NCBI GenBank assembly: GCA_016708955.1
Contig: JADJES010000013.1
Coordinates: forward strand, 1 to 49,811
Direction: 5' to 3'
Length of the DNA stretch: 49,811 bases
Origin: Nitrosomonas sp.
Lineage (GTDB): Bacteria; Pseudomonadota; Gammaproteobacteria; Burkholderiales; Nitrosomonadaceae
Every line of letters starts with the position of its first letter. The stretch's first letter is position 1. The notes beneath the pieces are model-generated. The model did not search any database, was not told the origin of the DNA, and saw nothing but the letters and a program-made list of their open reading frames with translations. Shown here piece after piece: positions 28,559 through 38,600 of the stretch. A program made the translations under genes and the position numbers.

Positions 28559-28801
28559 ATAGACTTTGCGGATTTTAATGAAAACCATAATACAAATAAG
28601 GATGGAATAGAATGCATATATACCCGCTTATCTCAACAGGAAGAAACAAGGACTATTGTAGGAATATAGCAATGAGCCGTGCGCATTGACTAAACATGCC
28701 GCATAGTACTCACGACGGATTATTATGTCTTTTGAATTTTTGTAGGCTGCGAACACATATTTCTTGTTATAAAATTGTGCTTTAAATGGGAGATAAGCAA
28801 A

Positions 28802-29188
28802 ATGACAATCGAAGGCATGAATCATTTCACTGTACTGAGCAGTAATTTGGAAAGAAGCAAGACATTTTACGTCAATATTCTTGGCCTCACGGAAGGCTAT
28901 CGTCCGCCTTTCGACTTTCCAGGCGCATGGCTTTATGCCGGAAATCAGGCAATCTTGCATATCATGACGAGCAAACCATTACCGGCCAATGCCGCCGGTG
29001 TAATTGATCACATGGCTTTTACTGCATCTAATCTACAAGTTTTTGTCGATACCTTAAAGCAAAGTGGCATTCACTACGAGTTGCACCGTTTGAAAGGGCT
29101 GGAAAGCTGGCAATTATTCTTTCATGATCCAGACGGTGCAAAAGTGGAACTGGATTTTCCGGCAAGCGAGCCTGAACCAAAAGAATAG
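28802..29188 (+). CDS. VOC/glyoxalase-fold protein
   Basis: A 128-residue protein; start ATG 28802 is chosen because GGGAGA lies about 8 bases upstream. It is a vicinal-oxygen-chelate fold with two beta-alpha-beta-beta-beta modules: MNHFTVLSSNLERSKTFY at the first, VIDHMAFTASNLQVFVDTL at the second, and HDPDGAKVELDF at the end. Candidate metal ligands are His8, His68 and Glu116. Families of this size include glyoxalase I-like enzymes, fosfomycin-type thiol transferases and dioxygenases; the sequence does not decide among them. It stands alone on the plus strand and converges with the M48 peptidase gene, only 4 bases between stops. Confidence 0.85.
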   Translation: MTIEGMNHFTVLSSNLERSKTFYVNILGLTEGYRPPFDFPGAWLYAGNQAILHIMTSKPLPANAAGVIDHMAFTASNLQVFVDTLKQSGIHYELHRLKGLESWQLFFHDPDGAKVELDFPASEPEPKE

Positions 29189-29192
29189 CTGT

Positions 29193-29981
29193 TTATTTCA
29201 CGCAATTCGGATTCTTACCTGCTGCACGGGCTTGCTGCATCAGTGGCATGGCTTTAGGTAAAAGACCCCGCAAATCATCAATACGCGTTTCAGGAGATGG
29301 ATGAGTTGACAAGAATTCTACAGGCTGAGAACCTTGACTGGCCTGCGCCATTTTCTGCCATAACGTGATACTTTCAGAAGGGTTGAATCCAGCTTTTGCC
29401 ATTAATTCAACACCAATAGCATCCGCCTCACTCTCATGCAAGCGGCTAAACGGCATGATCACCCCATACTGCGCACCAACACCAAGCAAAGCCAATGCAT
29501 TCTGCCCCATTGGCGTTCGTGGCGCCGCCACTGCTGCGATCAATGAAATACCAATTTGCGCGCCCATTTTTTGAGACATCCGTTCATTACTGTGTTTGGC
29601 CAACACATGGCCGATTTCATGGCCAATCACAGCAGCCAATTGATCCTGATTATCCACCAGCTCAACCAATCCAGTATGTACGCCAATTTTGTTACCCGGT
29701 AAAGCAAAAGCATTCAGTGTATTATCCTCAAAAACAACCACTTCCCAATTACCGCCACCGGCTTCGCGTGTAATCGCATTGGTAATACATCGCACAAACT
29801 GGTCTTCCTGTGCATTTTGACTGATTGTTTTCTCTTTTTTTAAATCTGAAAAAGCTTGCAGCCCCATCGCATCGACTTCACTATCGGGCATAAAAGCCAA
29901 TTGGCTTCTACCCGTTGGGGTAGTCGCACAGGCAGTAAGAAAGATTACAATCAATAGCACCAATATCATTCTGAGTTTCAT
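29193..29981 (-). CDS. M48-family lipoprotein metallopeptidase
   Basis: A 262-residue protein. The start at 29981 (MKLRMILVLLIVIF) is preferred to an in-frame ATG 30 bases upstream because AAGGAA precedes it. A lipoprotein signal peptide ends in the lipobox LTAC, so it should be lipid-anchored, probably to the outer membrane facing the periplasm. The zinc site is HEIGH (in AAVIGHEIGHVLAKH), with the third ligand Glu in HESEADAIG, and FLSTHPSPETRI is the conserved tail motif. It resembles the LoiP/YcaL-type M48 peptidases involved in outer-membrane protein quality control. It converges with the VOC gene. The frame is intact and of usual length. Confidence 0.92.
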   Translation of the reverse strand: MKLRMILVLLIVIFLTACATTPTGRSQLAFMPDSEVDAMGLQAFSDLKKEKTISQNAQEDQFVRCITNAITREAGGGNWEVVVFEDNTLNAFALPGNKIGVHTGLVELVDNQDQLAAVIGHEIGHVLAKHSNERMSQKMGAQIGISLIAAVAAPRTPMGQNALALLGVGAQYGVIMPFSRLHESEADAIGVELMAKAGFNPSESITLWQKMAQASQGSQPVEFLSTHPSPETRIDDLRGLLPKAMPLMQQARAAGKNPNCVK

Positions 29982-30158
29982 AGTAGTAAGTATTTCCTTA
30001 AAAGGGGTCATTGAGTTTATTTCACATCCTATGATATTTCTTTGAATCAATAGAATAGTAACTATTTTTTTGTTTATGCTGCATAAATATGCTGGTATCT
30101 CTATTCGCTTAAAGTATGATATAACGCTTTTTCCAACAATATAAAGAGGAATTCCAAA

Positions 30159-30365
30159 ATGGGCGATCACGTTTACAAAGTAATCGAAATCGTTGGTTCT
30201 TCAGCCAAAAGCATTGAAGATGCCATTCAGCAAGCCATCGCAAAATCCGGTGAAACACTACGTAACCTGGATTGGTTTGAAGTGGTAGAAACCCGTGGAC
30301 ATATCGTTGAAGCCAAAGTTGCACACTATCAGGTAAAACTAAAGATCGGTTTTCGCTTGGATTAA
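30159..30365 (+). CDS. Dodecin flavin-binding protein
   Basis: A 68-residue protein, typical dodecin length, beginning HVYKVIEIVGSS and containing LRNLDWFEVVETRGHI. Dodecins form a hollow dodecamer that stores or sequesters riboflavin or FMN; the Trp in LDWFEV is the flavin-stacking residue in the family. GAGGAATT lies before the ATG. It is divergent from the M48 gene and appears to be monocistronic, followed by a hairpin. Confidence 0.92.
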   Translation: MGDHVYKVIEIVGSSAKSIEDAIQQAIAKSGETLRNLDWFEVVETRGHIVEAKVAHYQVKLKIGFRLD

Positions 30366-30681
30366 TCTACCGCATCTGAAATTGCTGTGTCACGGCATAA
30401 GAATATATACCATAGCAATCTGGTAATACTTGGCTAAGCAAATAGCCGCAGATTTTAAGGCAAAATCTGCGGAAGAACCGCTTGGCTTCTACTCAGAGTA
30501 GATTATTGTCAAGCCGCTGATAAAGAAATATACACCAAGTACAAAAGTAACCGTTCCAACACGCCACTAATCTCCAGCGTACAATACACAAATCCTCTCT
30601 ATTCCGCTCGATATGCCAGCCATACTACTAGCGTGGCAAACCCAACGCAGCGGTCATTCATCAATTCTCAGGAAATTAAAA
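30366..30681. other. Intergenic stretch after dodecin
   Basis: No gene. It contains the 11-bp hairpin listed separately and a second weak hairpin (CTACT..AGTAG). The promoter for the DUF3622-like gene probably lies at the right end. Confidence 0.4.
30446..30472 (+). terminator. Perfect hairpin downstream of dodecin
   Basis: CCGCAGATTTT (30446-30456), loop AAGGC, AAAATCTGCGG (30462-30472): an 11-bp perfect stem. The T-rich arm within the stem and the lack of a T tail make termination plausible in either direction but not certain. Confidence 0.45.
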
Positions 30682-30918
30682 ATGGCAAAAGGTAAAAAAT
30701 ACGAATTTCATGTCAAGCAAGAAAATACCGGCTGGACCGCAGAAATTATCAGAAAAGTAACGGCAAAGAGAACCATTGTTTCAAAGCGCCAGAAAGGATT
30801 TTCATCTGAATCTGAGGCGCAGGCATGGGGAGAAAGTGAGCTGAAAGCAATCTTGCAGAGCGTGCATGAGCGAAACTTGCAACGCGCCCAACAGCATGAA
30901 CAAAAATCTGTCGAGTAA
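30682..30918 (+). CDS. DUF3622-like small protein
   Basis: A 78-residue protein starting at ATG 30682 (MAKGKKYEFHVKQ), preceded by AGGAAA. The central GFSSESEAQAWGESELKA and an earlier KRTIVSKRQ match my memory of DUF3622, small proteobacterial proteins of unknown function with an AP2-like or double-stranded-beta feel. Highly charged, no signal peptide, probably cytoplasmic. It lies 64 bases before leuS on the same strand and may share its transcript. Confidence 0.7.
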   Translation: MAKGKKYEFHVKQENTGWTAEIIRKVTAKRTIVSKRQKGFSSESEAQAWGESELKAILQSVHERNLQRAQQHEQKSVE

Positions 30919-30982
30919 TAGGCACAATCACTCCAAATACTTCACGGTATAATCAGCGTTTTACAGTAAAAAGCTAAATTCC

Positions 30983-33583
30983 ATGCAAGAAAAATATCAT
31001 CCCCAGGAAATCGAAAAAAACGCGCAGCAATACTGGGAACAAACAGCCGCATTCAAAGCGGTCGAGATTACCGGAAAACCAAAATATTACTGCCTGTCGA
31101 TGTTTCCCTATCCATCCGGCAAACTGCATATGGGGCATGTACGCAATTACACGATTGGAGATGTCTTGTCGCGTTACCGCCGCATGCAGGGTTACAACGT
31201 CATGCAACCGATGGGCTGGGATGCATTTGGGCTGCCTGCTGAAAATGCCGCCATGCAAAACAATGTTTCCCCGGCAAAATGGACGTACGACAACATTGCC
31301 TACATGCGCAAGCAACTGAAAAGCCTGGGATTGAGTATCGACTGGACACGTGAAATCGCTACATGTGATTCCAGTTATTATCGCTGGAATCAATGGCTGT
31401 TTCTGCGCATGCTGAAAAAGGGATTGGCGTATCAAACTACTGGCACAGTCAATTGGGATCCGATTGACCAAACGGTGCTAGCGAATGAGCAGGTAATCGA
31501 TGGTTGTGGCTGGCGCACCGGCGCGCCGGTAGAGAAACGCGAAATCCCGATGTACTACATGAAAATCACCCAGTACGCGGATGAACTGCTGGCAGCACTG
31601 GACACACTGACCGGCTGGCCGGAACGAGTCAGAACTATGCAGGCTAATTGGATCGGCAAAAGCTACGGTGTCGACATCACCTTTCCGGCCGATACCGGAT
31701 CCGGTACACCGCAAGATCTAAAAGTGTTTACTACCCGTGCGGATACGCTGCAAGGCGCAACCTATGTCGCCGTTGCCGCTGAACATCCAATCGCATTGCA
31801 TGCCGCAAAAAATAATCCATCGCTGCAAGCTTTTATCCAGGAATGCAAACTCGGCTCAGCTAAGGAAGCCGATTTGGCGACACAAGAGAAGAAAGGCATG
31901 GATACCGGCTTGTTTGTGATTCATCCGCTGAATGGCAAGAAATTACCGGTCTGGGTAGCCAATTACGTGTTGATGGGTTATGGCGAAGGCGCAGTGATGG
32001 CGGTTCCTGCGCATGATGAGCGCGATTTTGAATTTGCCACAAAATATGCACTCCCGATCAAAGCGGTTATCAAGCCACTGGATGGTGATCTGGAATTGCC
32101 GCTGGCACAAGCTTATGTAGAACATGGCGTGACCTTTGATTCCGGTGAATTTTCCGGATTGGAATTTCAGAAAGCAGTAGATGCTATTGCAGTGGCACTC
32201 GAACAAAAAGGCCTGGGCAGCAAACGTGTACACTATCGGTTACGCGATTGGGGCATTTCACGCCAACGCTACTGGGGCTGCCCGATTCCGCTGATTCATT
32301 GCGCCGATTGCGGCGTAGTGCCAGTGCCGGACGATCAATTGCCGGTGGTGCTGCCGCAGGATCTGGTGCCCGACGGTTCGGGCAATCCGTTGGCAAAAAC
32401 ACCTTCTTTCTACGAATGCGCCTGTCCGAAATGCGGCAAAGCTGCGCGCCGGGAAACCGATACCATGGATACTTTTGTTGATTCTTCCTGGTACTACGCC
32501 CGCTATGCCTGCCCCGGCCAGAATCAGGCAATGACCGATGAGCGCGTCAATTACTGGCTGCCAGCCGATCAATATGTTGGCGGTATTGAACACGCCATTT
32601 TACATTTGCTGTATTCGCGATTCTGGAGCAAAGTCATGCGCGATCTGGGTTTAATGACTTTGGATGAACCATTTACCAACCTGCTGACGCAGGGCATGGT
32701 GCTGAACGAAATTTTTTACCGTAAATCCGACAGCGGGCGCATGACCTATTTTAATCCGGCGGAAGTCAACATCCAGTATGACGAACAAGGCAAACGCTGC
32801 GGCGCAATCCTGCAAGCCGACAACCAACCGGTTGAATCAGGCGGCATCGGCACCATGTCGAAATCCAAAAATAACGGGGTTGATCCGCAGAAACTGGTGG
32901 AAGAATACGGCGCCGATACCGCGCGCTTGTTCATGATGTTTGCCAGTCCTCCGACGCAAACACTCGAATGGGCTGATGCCGGTGTCGATGGCGCATATCG
33001 CTTCCTCAAACGGCTATGGAAACAGGTTTACACGCACCTCCAGCACGGTGTTACCGGGATCGATCCCGTACTGCATCAATCATTAACGCCGGAACTCAAA
33101 TCCCTGCGCTGCCAGTTACACCAGACCATCGCCAAAGTCAGCGACGACCTGGACCGGCGCCACACATTCAATACCGCCATTGCCGCTGTGATGGAATTGA
33201 TGAACGGCCTGGCAAAAAGTCAGGGCACTGACCCAGCCAGCCGTAACCTGATGCAAGAAGCGCTGGAAAATATTGTGTTGCTGCTCTCTCCGATCGTTCC
33301 GCATATCTGCCATGAACTGTGGCGTGAACTCAAACCGGGTACCGAACTTTTTGAACAGCCTTGGCCACAAGCAGACAATGCTGCCATGGTACAGGATGAA
33401 ATTAAGCTGATTGTGCAGGTCAATGGTAAATTACGTGGAGAAATCAATGTCGCCAAAGATGCCGGGAAAGACGCCATTGAGCACGCCGCCTTGACTAATG
33501 AACATGTGTTGAAATTTATCGAGGGGCAAACAGTCAAAAAGATCATCGTTGTGCCCGGCAGATTGGTCAATATTGTTGTATAG
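30983..33583 (+). CDS. leuS: Leucyl-tRNA synthetase
   Basis: An 866-residue class I aminoacyl-tRNA synthetase charging tRNA-Leu. Seen in order: the HIGH-type motif as HMGH (in KLHMGHVRNYTIGD), the CP1 editing insertion (residues about 220-410, with TTRADTLQGATYVAV), the class I core with WYYARYACPGQN, the KMSKS-type motif as TMSKSKNNGVDP, the anticodon-binding helices, and a C-terminal domain ending VVPGRLVNIVV. Length is normal. The four cysteines near 470-490 (CADC and CPKC) form the zinc-binding module found in many bacterial LeuRS. Followed by lptE with an 11-base gap and holA, the standard order in proteobacteria. Confidence 0.98.
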   Translation: MQEKYHPQEIEKNAQQYWEQTAAFKAVEITGKPKYYCLSMFPYPSGKLHMGHVRNYTIGDVLSRYRRMQGYNVMQPMGWDAFGLPAENAAMQNNVSPAKWTYDNIAYMRKQLKSLGLSIDWTREIATCDSSYYRWNQWLFLRMLKKGLAYQTTGTVNWDPIDQTVLANEQVIDGCGWRTGAPVEKREIPMYYMKITQYADELLAALDTLTGWPERVRTMQANWIGKSYGVDITFPADTGSGTPQDLKVFTTRADTLQGATYVAVAAEHPIALHAAKNNPSLQAFIQECKLGSAKEADLATQEKKGMDTGLFVIHPLNGKKLPVWVANYVLMGYGEGAVMAVPAHDERDFEFATKYALPIKAVIKPLDGDLELPLAQAYVEHGVTFDSGEFSGLEFQKAVDAIAVALEQKGLGSKRVHYRLRDWGISRQRYWGCPIPLIHCADCGVVPVPDDQLPVVLPQDLVPDGSGNPLAKTPSFYECACPKCGKAARRETDTMDTFVDSSWYYARYACPGQNQAMTDERVNYWLPADQYVGGIEHAILHLLYSRFWSKVMRDLGLMTLDEPFTNLLTQGMVLNEIFYRKSDSGRMTYFNPAEVNIQYDEQGKRCGAILQADNQPVESGGIGTMSKSKNNGVDPQKLVEEYGADTARLFMMFASPPTQTLEWADAGVDGAYRFLKRLWKQVYTHLQHGVTGIDPVLHQSLTPELKSLRCQLHQTIAKVSDDLDRRHTFNTAIAAVMELMNGLAKSQGTDPASRNLMQEALENIVLLLSPIVPHICHELWRELKPGTELFEQPWPQADNAAMVQDEIKLIVQVNGKLRGEINVAKDAGKDAIEHAALTNEHVLKFIEGQTVKKIIVVPGRLVNIVV

Positions 33584-33594
33584 GAACAGAACAA

Positions 33595-34101
33595 ATGACT
33601 ATGAATCTGAGTAAACAGAAAATTCTTATCCTGGTGGTCTTGTTTCTGCTAACCGCTTGCGGGTTCCAATTGCGCGGGCAAATTTCTTCGCTGCCATTCA
33701 AATCAATGTATGTCTCCGCACCCGAGGGACATACCATTGGTTTGGATCTAGAACGTGCGGTAGCTACCTCATCCACAACCAAAGTCACCACCAATGCAGT
33801 GGAAGCAGAAGCCGTTCTGGAAGTTGTCAGTGCTGTACATGAACGGGTCATTTTGTCTTTGTCCGGCGGTGGCCGTGTGCGTGATTTCAATTTGATCTAC
33901 CGGGTTGTGTATCGTCTTGTTGACAAACAAGGTATTGAAATCATCCCCAACACTGAAGTTGCTATTACACGCGTCCTGCCTTTCCTGGACGCGCAAGTCC
34001 TGGCCAAAGAAGCAGAGGAGAAATTGCTGCAAAAAGACATGCAGGCCGACGCCATCCAGCAGATCATCTGGCGTTTGTCCGCAATTAAAATGCCATCTTA
34101 G
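33595..34101 (+). CDS. lptE: LPS-assembly lipoprotein LptE
   Basis: A 168-residue outer-membrane lipoprotein that plugs the LptD barrel and helps insert lipopolysaccharide. A signal peptide ends in the lipobox LTAC (Cys22), followed by GFQLRG, the family's usual start of the mature protein. ATG 33595 is taken because AGGAA precedes it; an ATG two codons on would also work. The position between leuS and holA is the conserved genomic context and supports the call, since LptE sequences are poorly conserved. Confidence 0.93.
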   Translation: MTMNLSKQKILILVVLFLLTACGFQLRGQISSLPFKSMYVSAPEGHTIGLDLERAVATSSTTKVTTNAVEAEAVLEVVSAVHERVILSLSGGGRVRDFNLIYRVVYRLVDKQGIEIIPNTEVAITRVLPFLDAQVLAKEAEEKLLQKDMQADAIQQIIWRLSAIKMPS

Positions 34102-34126
34102 ACCCTCGCTGACGCTACTTGCCGGC

Positions 34127-35167
34127 ATGCGGATAAAACTCGAACAGCTTCCCCAACACCTGCAAAAACAAACTGCTTCGTTCTACACATTATTTGGCAA
34201 TGAACCGCTGCTAATTCTGGAGGCCGCTGATCTGATCCGCGCACATGCGCGTCAGCAAGGTTATACCGAGCGTGAGCTGTTCACCGTTGACCAACACTTC
34301 GATTGGTCTGATGTGCTGAATGCAGGCAACAACTTATCTCTGTTTGGCGATCGCAAAATCATGGATATCCGCATCCCGTCCGGCAAACCCGGCAAGGAAG
34401 GCGGTAAAACCATAGAAGCCTACTGCAACGCACTGCCACCCGACACCCTCACGCTCATCACTCTCCCCAGAATAGACAAACAGGGGCAAGCAACCAAATG
34501 GTTCAAAGCACTTGAAACCGTCAGCATTCTGATCCCGGTATACGCCATCGAGCGTAACCAGTTACCCGGCTGGATCGGGCAGCGTCTTGCCCGGCAGCAA
34601 CAAAAAACCGATTTCGCCACACTGCAATTTCTCGCGGATCAAGTGGAAGGCAATCTGCTCGCTGCACATCAGGAAATTCAGAAACTTGCGCTGCTCTACC
34701 CCGGCGGCGACCTGACATTCAACCAAGTGAAAGCGGTAGTTCTGAACGTGGCACGCTACGATGTCTATCAATTATCCGACGCCATGATTGCAGCCGACGC
34801 TGCCCGTTACACCCGCATCCTAACCGGATTGCAAGGCGAAGGCACCGCACCGTTACTGATCCTCGCCACCCTCGCCGAACAAATCCGCCAACTGATCATC
34901 ATCCGCAAAGGTCTCGACAACGGTCAACCGCCCGCGCAGCTACTGCAGGCCGCCAGAGTCTGGGGCGACCGGCAAAAATCAGTGATAACCACCGCCAAAC
35001 GCATCAGCCTGCAATCGCTGACGCAGGGATTATCCGATGCTGCAAAAATAGACCGGATCATTAAGGGAGTAGCGCAAGGAGATATTTGGGATGAATTGTT
35101 GCAATTGGGGCTACGTTTTGCCATTCATAGCCATAGAAATTCTGAGAAAATGGCTAGGCTAGCTTAG
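34127..35167 (+). CDS. holA: DNA polymerase III delta subunit
   Basis: A 346-residue delta subunit of the clamp loader, which opens the beta clamp. The start ATG 34127 (MRIKLEQLPQHLQKQ) was chosen because the open frame upstream overlaps lptE in another frame and does not look like protein. Family landmarks: FYTLFGNEPLLILEAADLIR near the N-terminus, LSLFGDRKIMDIRIP, the degenerate AAA+ second domain, and the C-terminal collar helices (LATLAEQIRQLIIIRKGL). It begins 25 bases after lptE and ends the leuS-lptE-holA unit. Confidence 0.95.
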   Translation: MRIKLEQLPQHLQKQTASFYTLFGNEPLLILEAADLIRAHARQQGYTERELFTVDQHFDWSDVLNAGNNLSLFGDRKIMDIRIPSGKPGKEGGKTIEAYCNALPPDTLTLITLPRIDKQGQATKWFKALETVSILIPVYAIERNQLPGWIGQRLARQQQKTDFATLQFLADQVEGNLLAAHQEIQKLALLYPGGDLTFNQVKAVVLNVARYDVYQLSDAMIAADAARYTRILTGLQGEGTAPLLILATLAEQIRQLIIIRKGLDNGQPPAQLLQAARVWGDRQKSVITTAKRISLQSLTQGLSDAAKIDRIIKGVAQGDIWDELLQLGLRFAIHSHRNSEKMARLA

Positions 35168-35363
35168 CTGCTATTCCTCTTGCTTACAGCTTCGTACAGA
35201 AAATTCAGATGGGTAAAAGTGACTACTTTTTCAGTAGTGAACTATTCAGTTCGAAAAACTTATTCGTAGATTTGATTCAACACATCAAATCGATTAAACC
35301 AACCCCTGCTCGCCTAAACAGAAACACTATAAGGCAAGCAGAGTGTTACTCAAACTCTTCCTA

Positions 35364-35549
35364 CTACTTTTTCTGCTCCTCAGTCTTTTCCTTTTTGTCC
35401 TTTGTGATAGGGTTCTGAACTCCATAGCCTTCTTCCTTAGCCTTGTAGCCGCCGTATGCGCCGGCTCCTCCCGCTGCAAGTAGCCAGCATCCCGAAAGCA
35501 CCGGTACAACGAGTAGAATCACCACATAGCGTAATATTTTTGTTTTCAT
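35364..35549 (-). CDS. Small lipoprotein of unknown function
   Basis: A 61-residue protein starting at 35549 (MKTKILRYVVILLVV) with GGAGG upstream. The signal peptide ends in the lipobox LSGC, then WLLAAGGAGAYGGYKAKEEG and a lysine/glutamate-rich tail. Small Gly/Ala-rich lipoproteins of this kind occur widely; no specific function is known to me. It is convergent with holA and in the same direction as metH, but 134 bases separate it from the metH stop and a palindrome lies between them, so it probably has its own promoter. Confidence 0.75.
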   Translation of the reverse strand: MKTKILRYVVILLVVPVLSGCWLLAAGGAGAYGGYKAKEEGYGVQNPITKDKKEKTEEQKK

Positions 35550-35582
35550 TATAGCCTCCAACAAAATTTATCAGAAATTCTC

Positions 35583-35602
35583 ATTAGAATGATTATTCTA
35601 AT
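35583..35602. promoter_or_regulatory. Palindrome upstream of the small lipoprotein gene (Fur-box-like)
   Basis: ATTAGAAT-GATT-ATTCTAAT is a perfect 8-bp inverted repeat with a 4-base centre, 34-53 bases before the lipoprotein start. Its AT-rich form with AATGATTATT resembles a Fur box but deviates from the consensus; it could instead be another operator or a hairpin. Confidence 0.35.
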
Positions 35603-35619
35603 ACCGATTGTGACAGATG

Positions 35620-35641
35620 AATAAGCATTATGCTTATTTTT
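35620..35641 (+). terminator. Hairpin with T tail between metH and lipoprotein gene
   Basis: AATAAGCA, loop TTA, TGCTTATT, then TTT: an 8-bp stem with T residues on the plus strand. On the minus strand it lies 43 bases beyond the metH stop. It may act as a weak metH terminator or block plus-strand readthrough from holA. Confidence 0.45.
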
Positions 35642-35683
35642 ACTGCACGATTAGATACTCACACAAAAAATAACGATTTCAAC

Positions 35684-38600
35684 TTAGCGCTCATACGCCA
35701 GCACCGGCGCCAGCCATTTCTCCGTTTCTTCTACTGTCCAGCCTTTCCGTTTCGCATAATCTTCCACCTGGTCTTTGCCGATTTTACCGACGGCAAAGAA
35801 GGTGGATTCGGGATGTGCAAAGTAAAATCCGGATACTGCCGCGGTCGGTACCATGGCAAACGATTCTGTAATAATGATACCGGCATTTTCTGAAGCATTC
35901 AGCACTGCAAACAACGGTCCTTTTTCGGTGTGATCCGGGCACGCGGGATAACCCGGTGCAGGACGAATACCTTTATATTCTTCATTAATCAGTTGCTCGT
36001 TGGTTAAGGTTTCATCCTTGGCATAGCCCCAAAATTCACGGCGTACTCGCGCATGCATATGCTCGGCAAAGGCTTCTGCCAGGCGATCCGCCAATGCTTT
36101 AAGTACAATCGCGCTGTAATCATCATTGGCATCTTCAAAGGCTTTGACGCGTTCATCAATACCGAATCCGGCGCCTACAGCAAACAAGCCAATGGTGTCC
36201 TTGATACCGGTTTCCTTCGGTGCGATAAAGTCAGACAGGCAGCGATTGGGTTTCCCGGTCGGTTTCTGGTCTTGCTGGCGCAAACAATGGTAAGTCATGG
36301 CCAGCTTACTACGTGACTGATCGGTGTAGATCTCGATATCATCGCCGACGGAGTTGGCCGGGAACAGACCGATCACTGCGTTGGCGCTCAGCCATTTCTG
36401 CTCGACGATTTTCTTCAGCATCGTTTGCGCATCGCGAAATAGCTGGCTTGCCGTTTCTCCGACGACTTCATCCTTCAAGATGTCTGGATAACGCCCGGCG
36501 AGCTCCCAGGCTTGAAAGAAAGGTGTCCAATCGATATACGGAACAATCTTGTCCAACGGATAATTATTCAACGTACGGACACCGATCAGTTCAGGCTGAT
36601 ACGGCTGGTAATTTGCCCAATCGGTTTTATACGCATTGGCGCGTGCTTCAGCCAGTGCCAGCAGCTTCGCCGTCCCTTTCTTGTTCTTGTGCTGGGTGCG
36701 CACTTTCTCGTATTCTTCCTTGATTTCCTGTACATAACCCGCCAGCAAATCCCGTGAAAGCAGATTACTGCACACACCCACCGCACGGCTGGCATCCGGT
36801 ACCCATACGGTTGCGCCTTCATAATGCGGCGCAATTTTGACAGCAGTATGCACCCGGGAAGTGGTTGCGCCGCCGATCAATAGTGGAATCGTGAATCCCT
36901 CGCGCTGCATTTCCTTGGCGACATGTGCCATTTCTTCCAGGGAAGGTGTGATCAATCCAGACAGACCGATAATATCGGCTTTTTCACGCCGCGCCATATC
37001 CAGAATCTGTGCGCTCGGCACCATCACACCCATATTGATCACTTCGTAGTTGTTACATTGTAAAACCACGGTGACGATATTTTTGCCAATGTCATGTACA
37101 TCGCCTTTGACGGTGGCGATGACAATTTTTCCCTTCGGCTTGTTATCCCCCGATAATTTCTTTTCAGCTTCGATGAAGGGCAACAAATGTGCCACCGCCT
37201 GTTTCATGACCCGCGCGGATTTAACCACTTGCGGCAGAAACATTTTACCGGCGCCAAACAGATCGCCCACGACGCTCATGCCTTCCATCAACGGCCCTTC
37301 GATCACCTGGATCGGGCGGCCACCTTTCTTTTCAATTTCCACGCGCGCTGCTTCGGTATCTTCCACAATAAAAGCGTCAATTCCCCTGACCAAAGCATGT
37401 GTCAGCCGTTGTTGCAGCGATTCATCACGCCAGGCCAGATCTTCAACCTGTTCTTTTTTCTTGCCTTTGAAATTTTCCGCAAATTCAACCAGACGTTCGG
37501 TCGCATCCGGACGCCGGTTCAGGATGACATCTTCAACCTTTTCCAGTAACTCTGCAGGAATGTCTGAATAGACACCCAATTGCCCGGCGTTCACAATACC
37601 CATGGTCATGCCAGCTTTGATCGCGTGGTATAGGAAAGCTGTATGAATGGCTTCACGAATGGGCTCGTTGCCGCGGAAGGAAAACGAAACATTGGATACC
37701 CCGCCGCTCACTTTGGCATAAGGCAGGGTCTGTTTGATGATACGAGTAGCGTCGATAAAATCAACGCCATAGTTATTATGTTCTTCAATCCCCGTCGCAA
37801 TCGCGAAAATATTCGGATCAAAAATAATGTCTTCAGGTGGAAAGCCAATCTGGTCAACCAGCAAACGATAACTGCGCGTGCAGATATCCACTTTGCGCTT
37901 CAGGGTGTCAGCTTGGCCTTGTTCATCAAACGCCATCACAATCACCGCCGCGCCATAGCGGCGAGCCAATCTGGCATGCTTGATGAACTCTTCCTCGCCC
38001 TCTTTCATACTGATGGAATTGATGACGGATTTACCTTGAACACATTTCAAACCCGCTTCGATCACTGTCCATTTACTGGAATCCAGCATAATCGGCACTT
38101 TGCAGATATCCGGCTCGGCGGCCACCAGATTCAGAAAAGTCACCATGGCTTTTTGCGAATCCAACATCGCTTCATCCATATTGATATCGATAATCTGCGC
38201 ACCACTCTCAACCTGGCTACGCGCCACGTTCAATGCTTCGGCATAATCATCGTTGAGTATCAAACGGGCAAAAGCTCTGGAACCCGTGACATTGGTTCGC
38301 TCACCGACATTCACAAATAGTGAGTCATCACCGATATTCAGCGGCTCTAAACCGGACAGACGCAGTTTCTTGGGAATTTCGGGGATTTTACGCGGCGCGA
38401 TATCACTGACCGCTTGTGCGATGGCTTTGATATGTGCTGGGGTTGTTCCGCAGCAGCCGCCCACAATATTAACGAAGCCGGATTGCGCGAATCCTTTGAT
38501 TTGATTCGCGGTATATTCGGGCGATTCATCATAGCCCGTTTCAGATAACGGATTAGGCAAACCGGCATTGGGATGCACACTGGTATAAACATCCGCCACA

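Noticed and set aside
33905..34126. N-terminal extension of the holA frame into lptE
   Set aside because: The extension is an out-of-frame shadow of lptE; the family start MRIKLEQLP fits ATG 34127.
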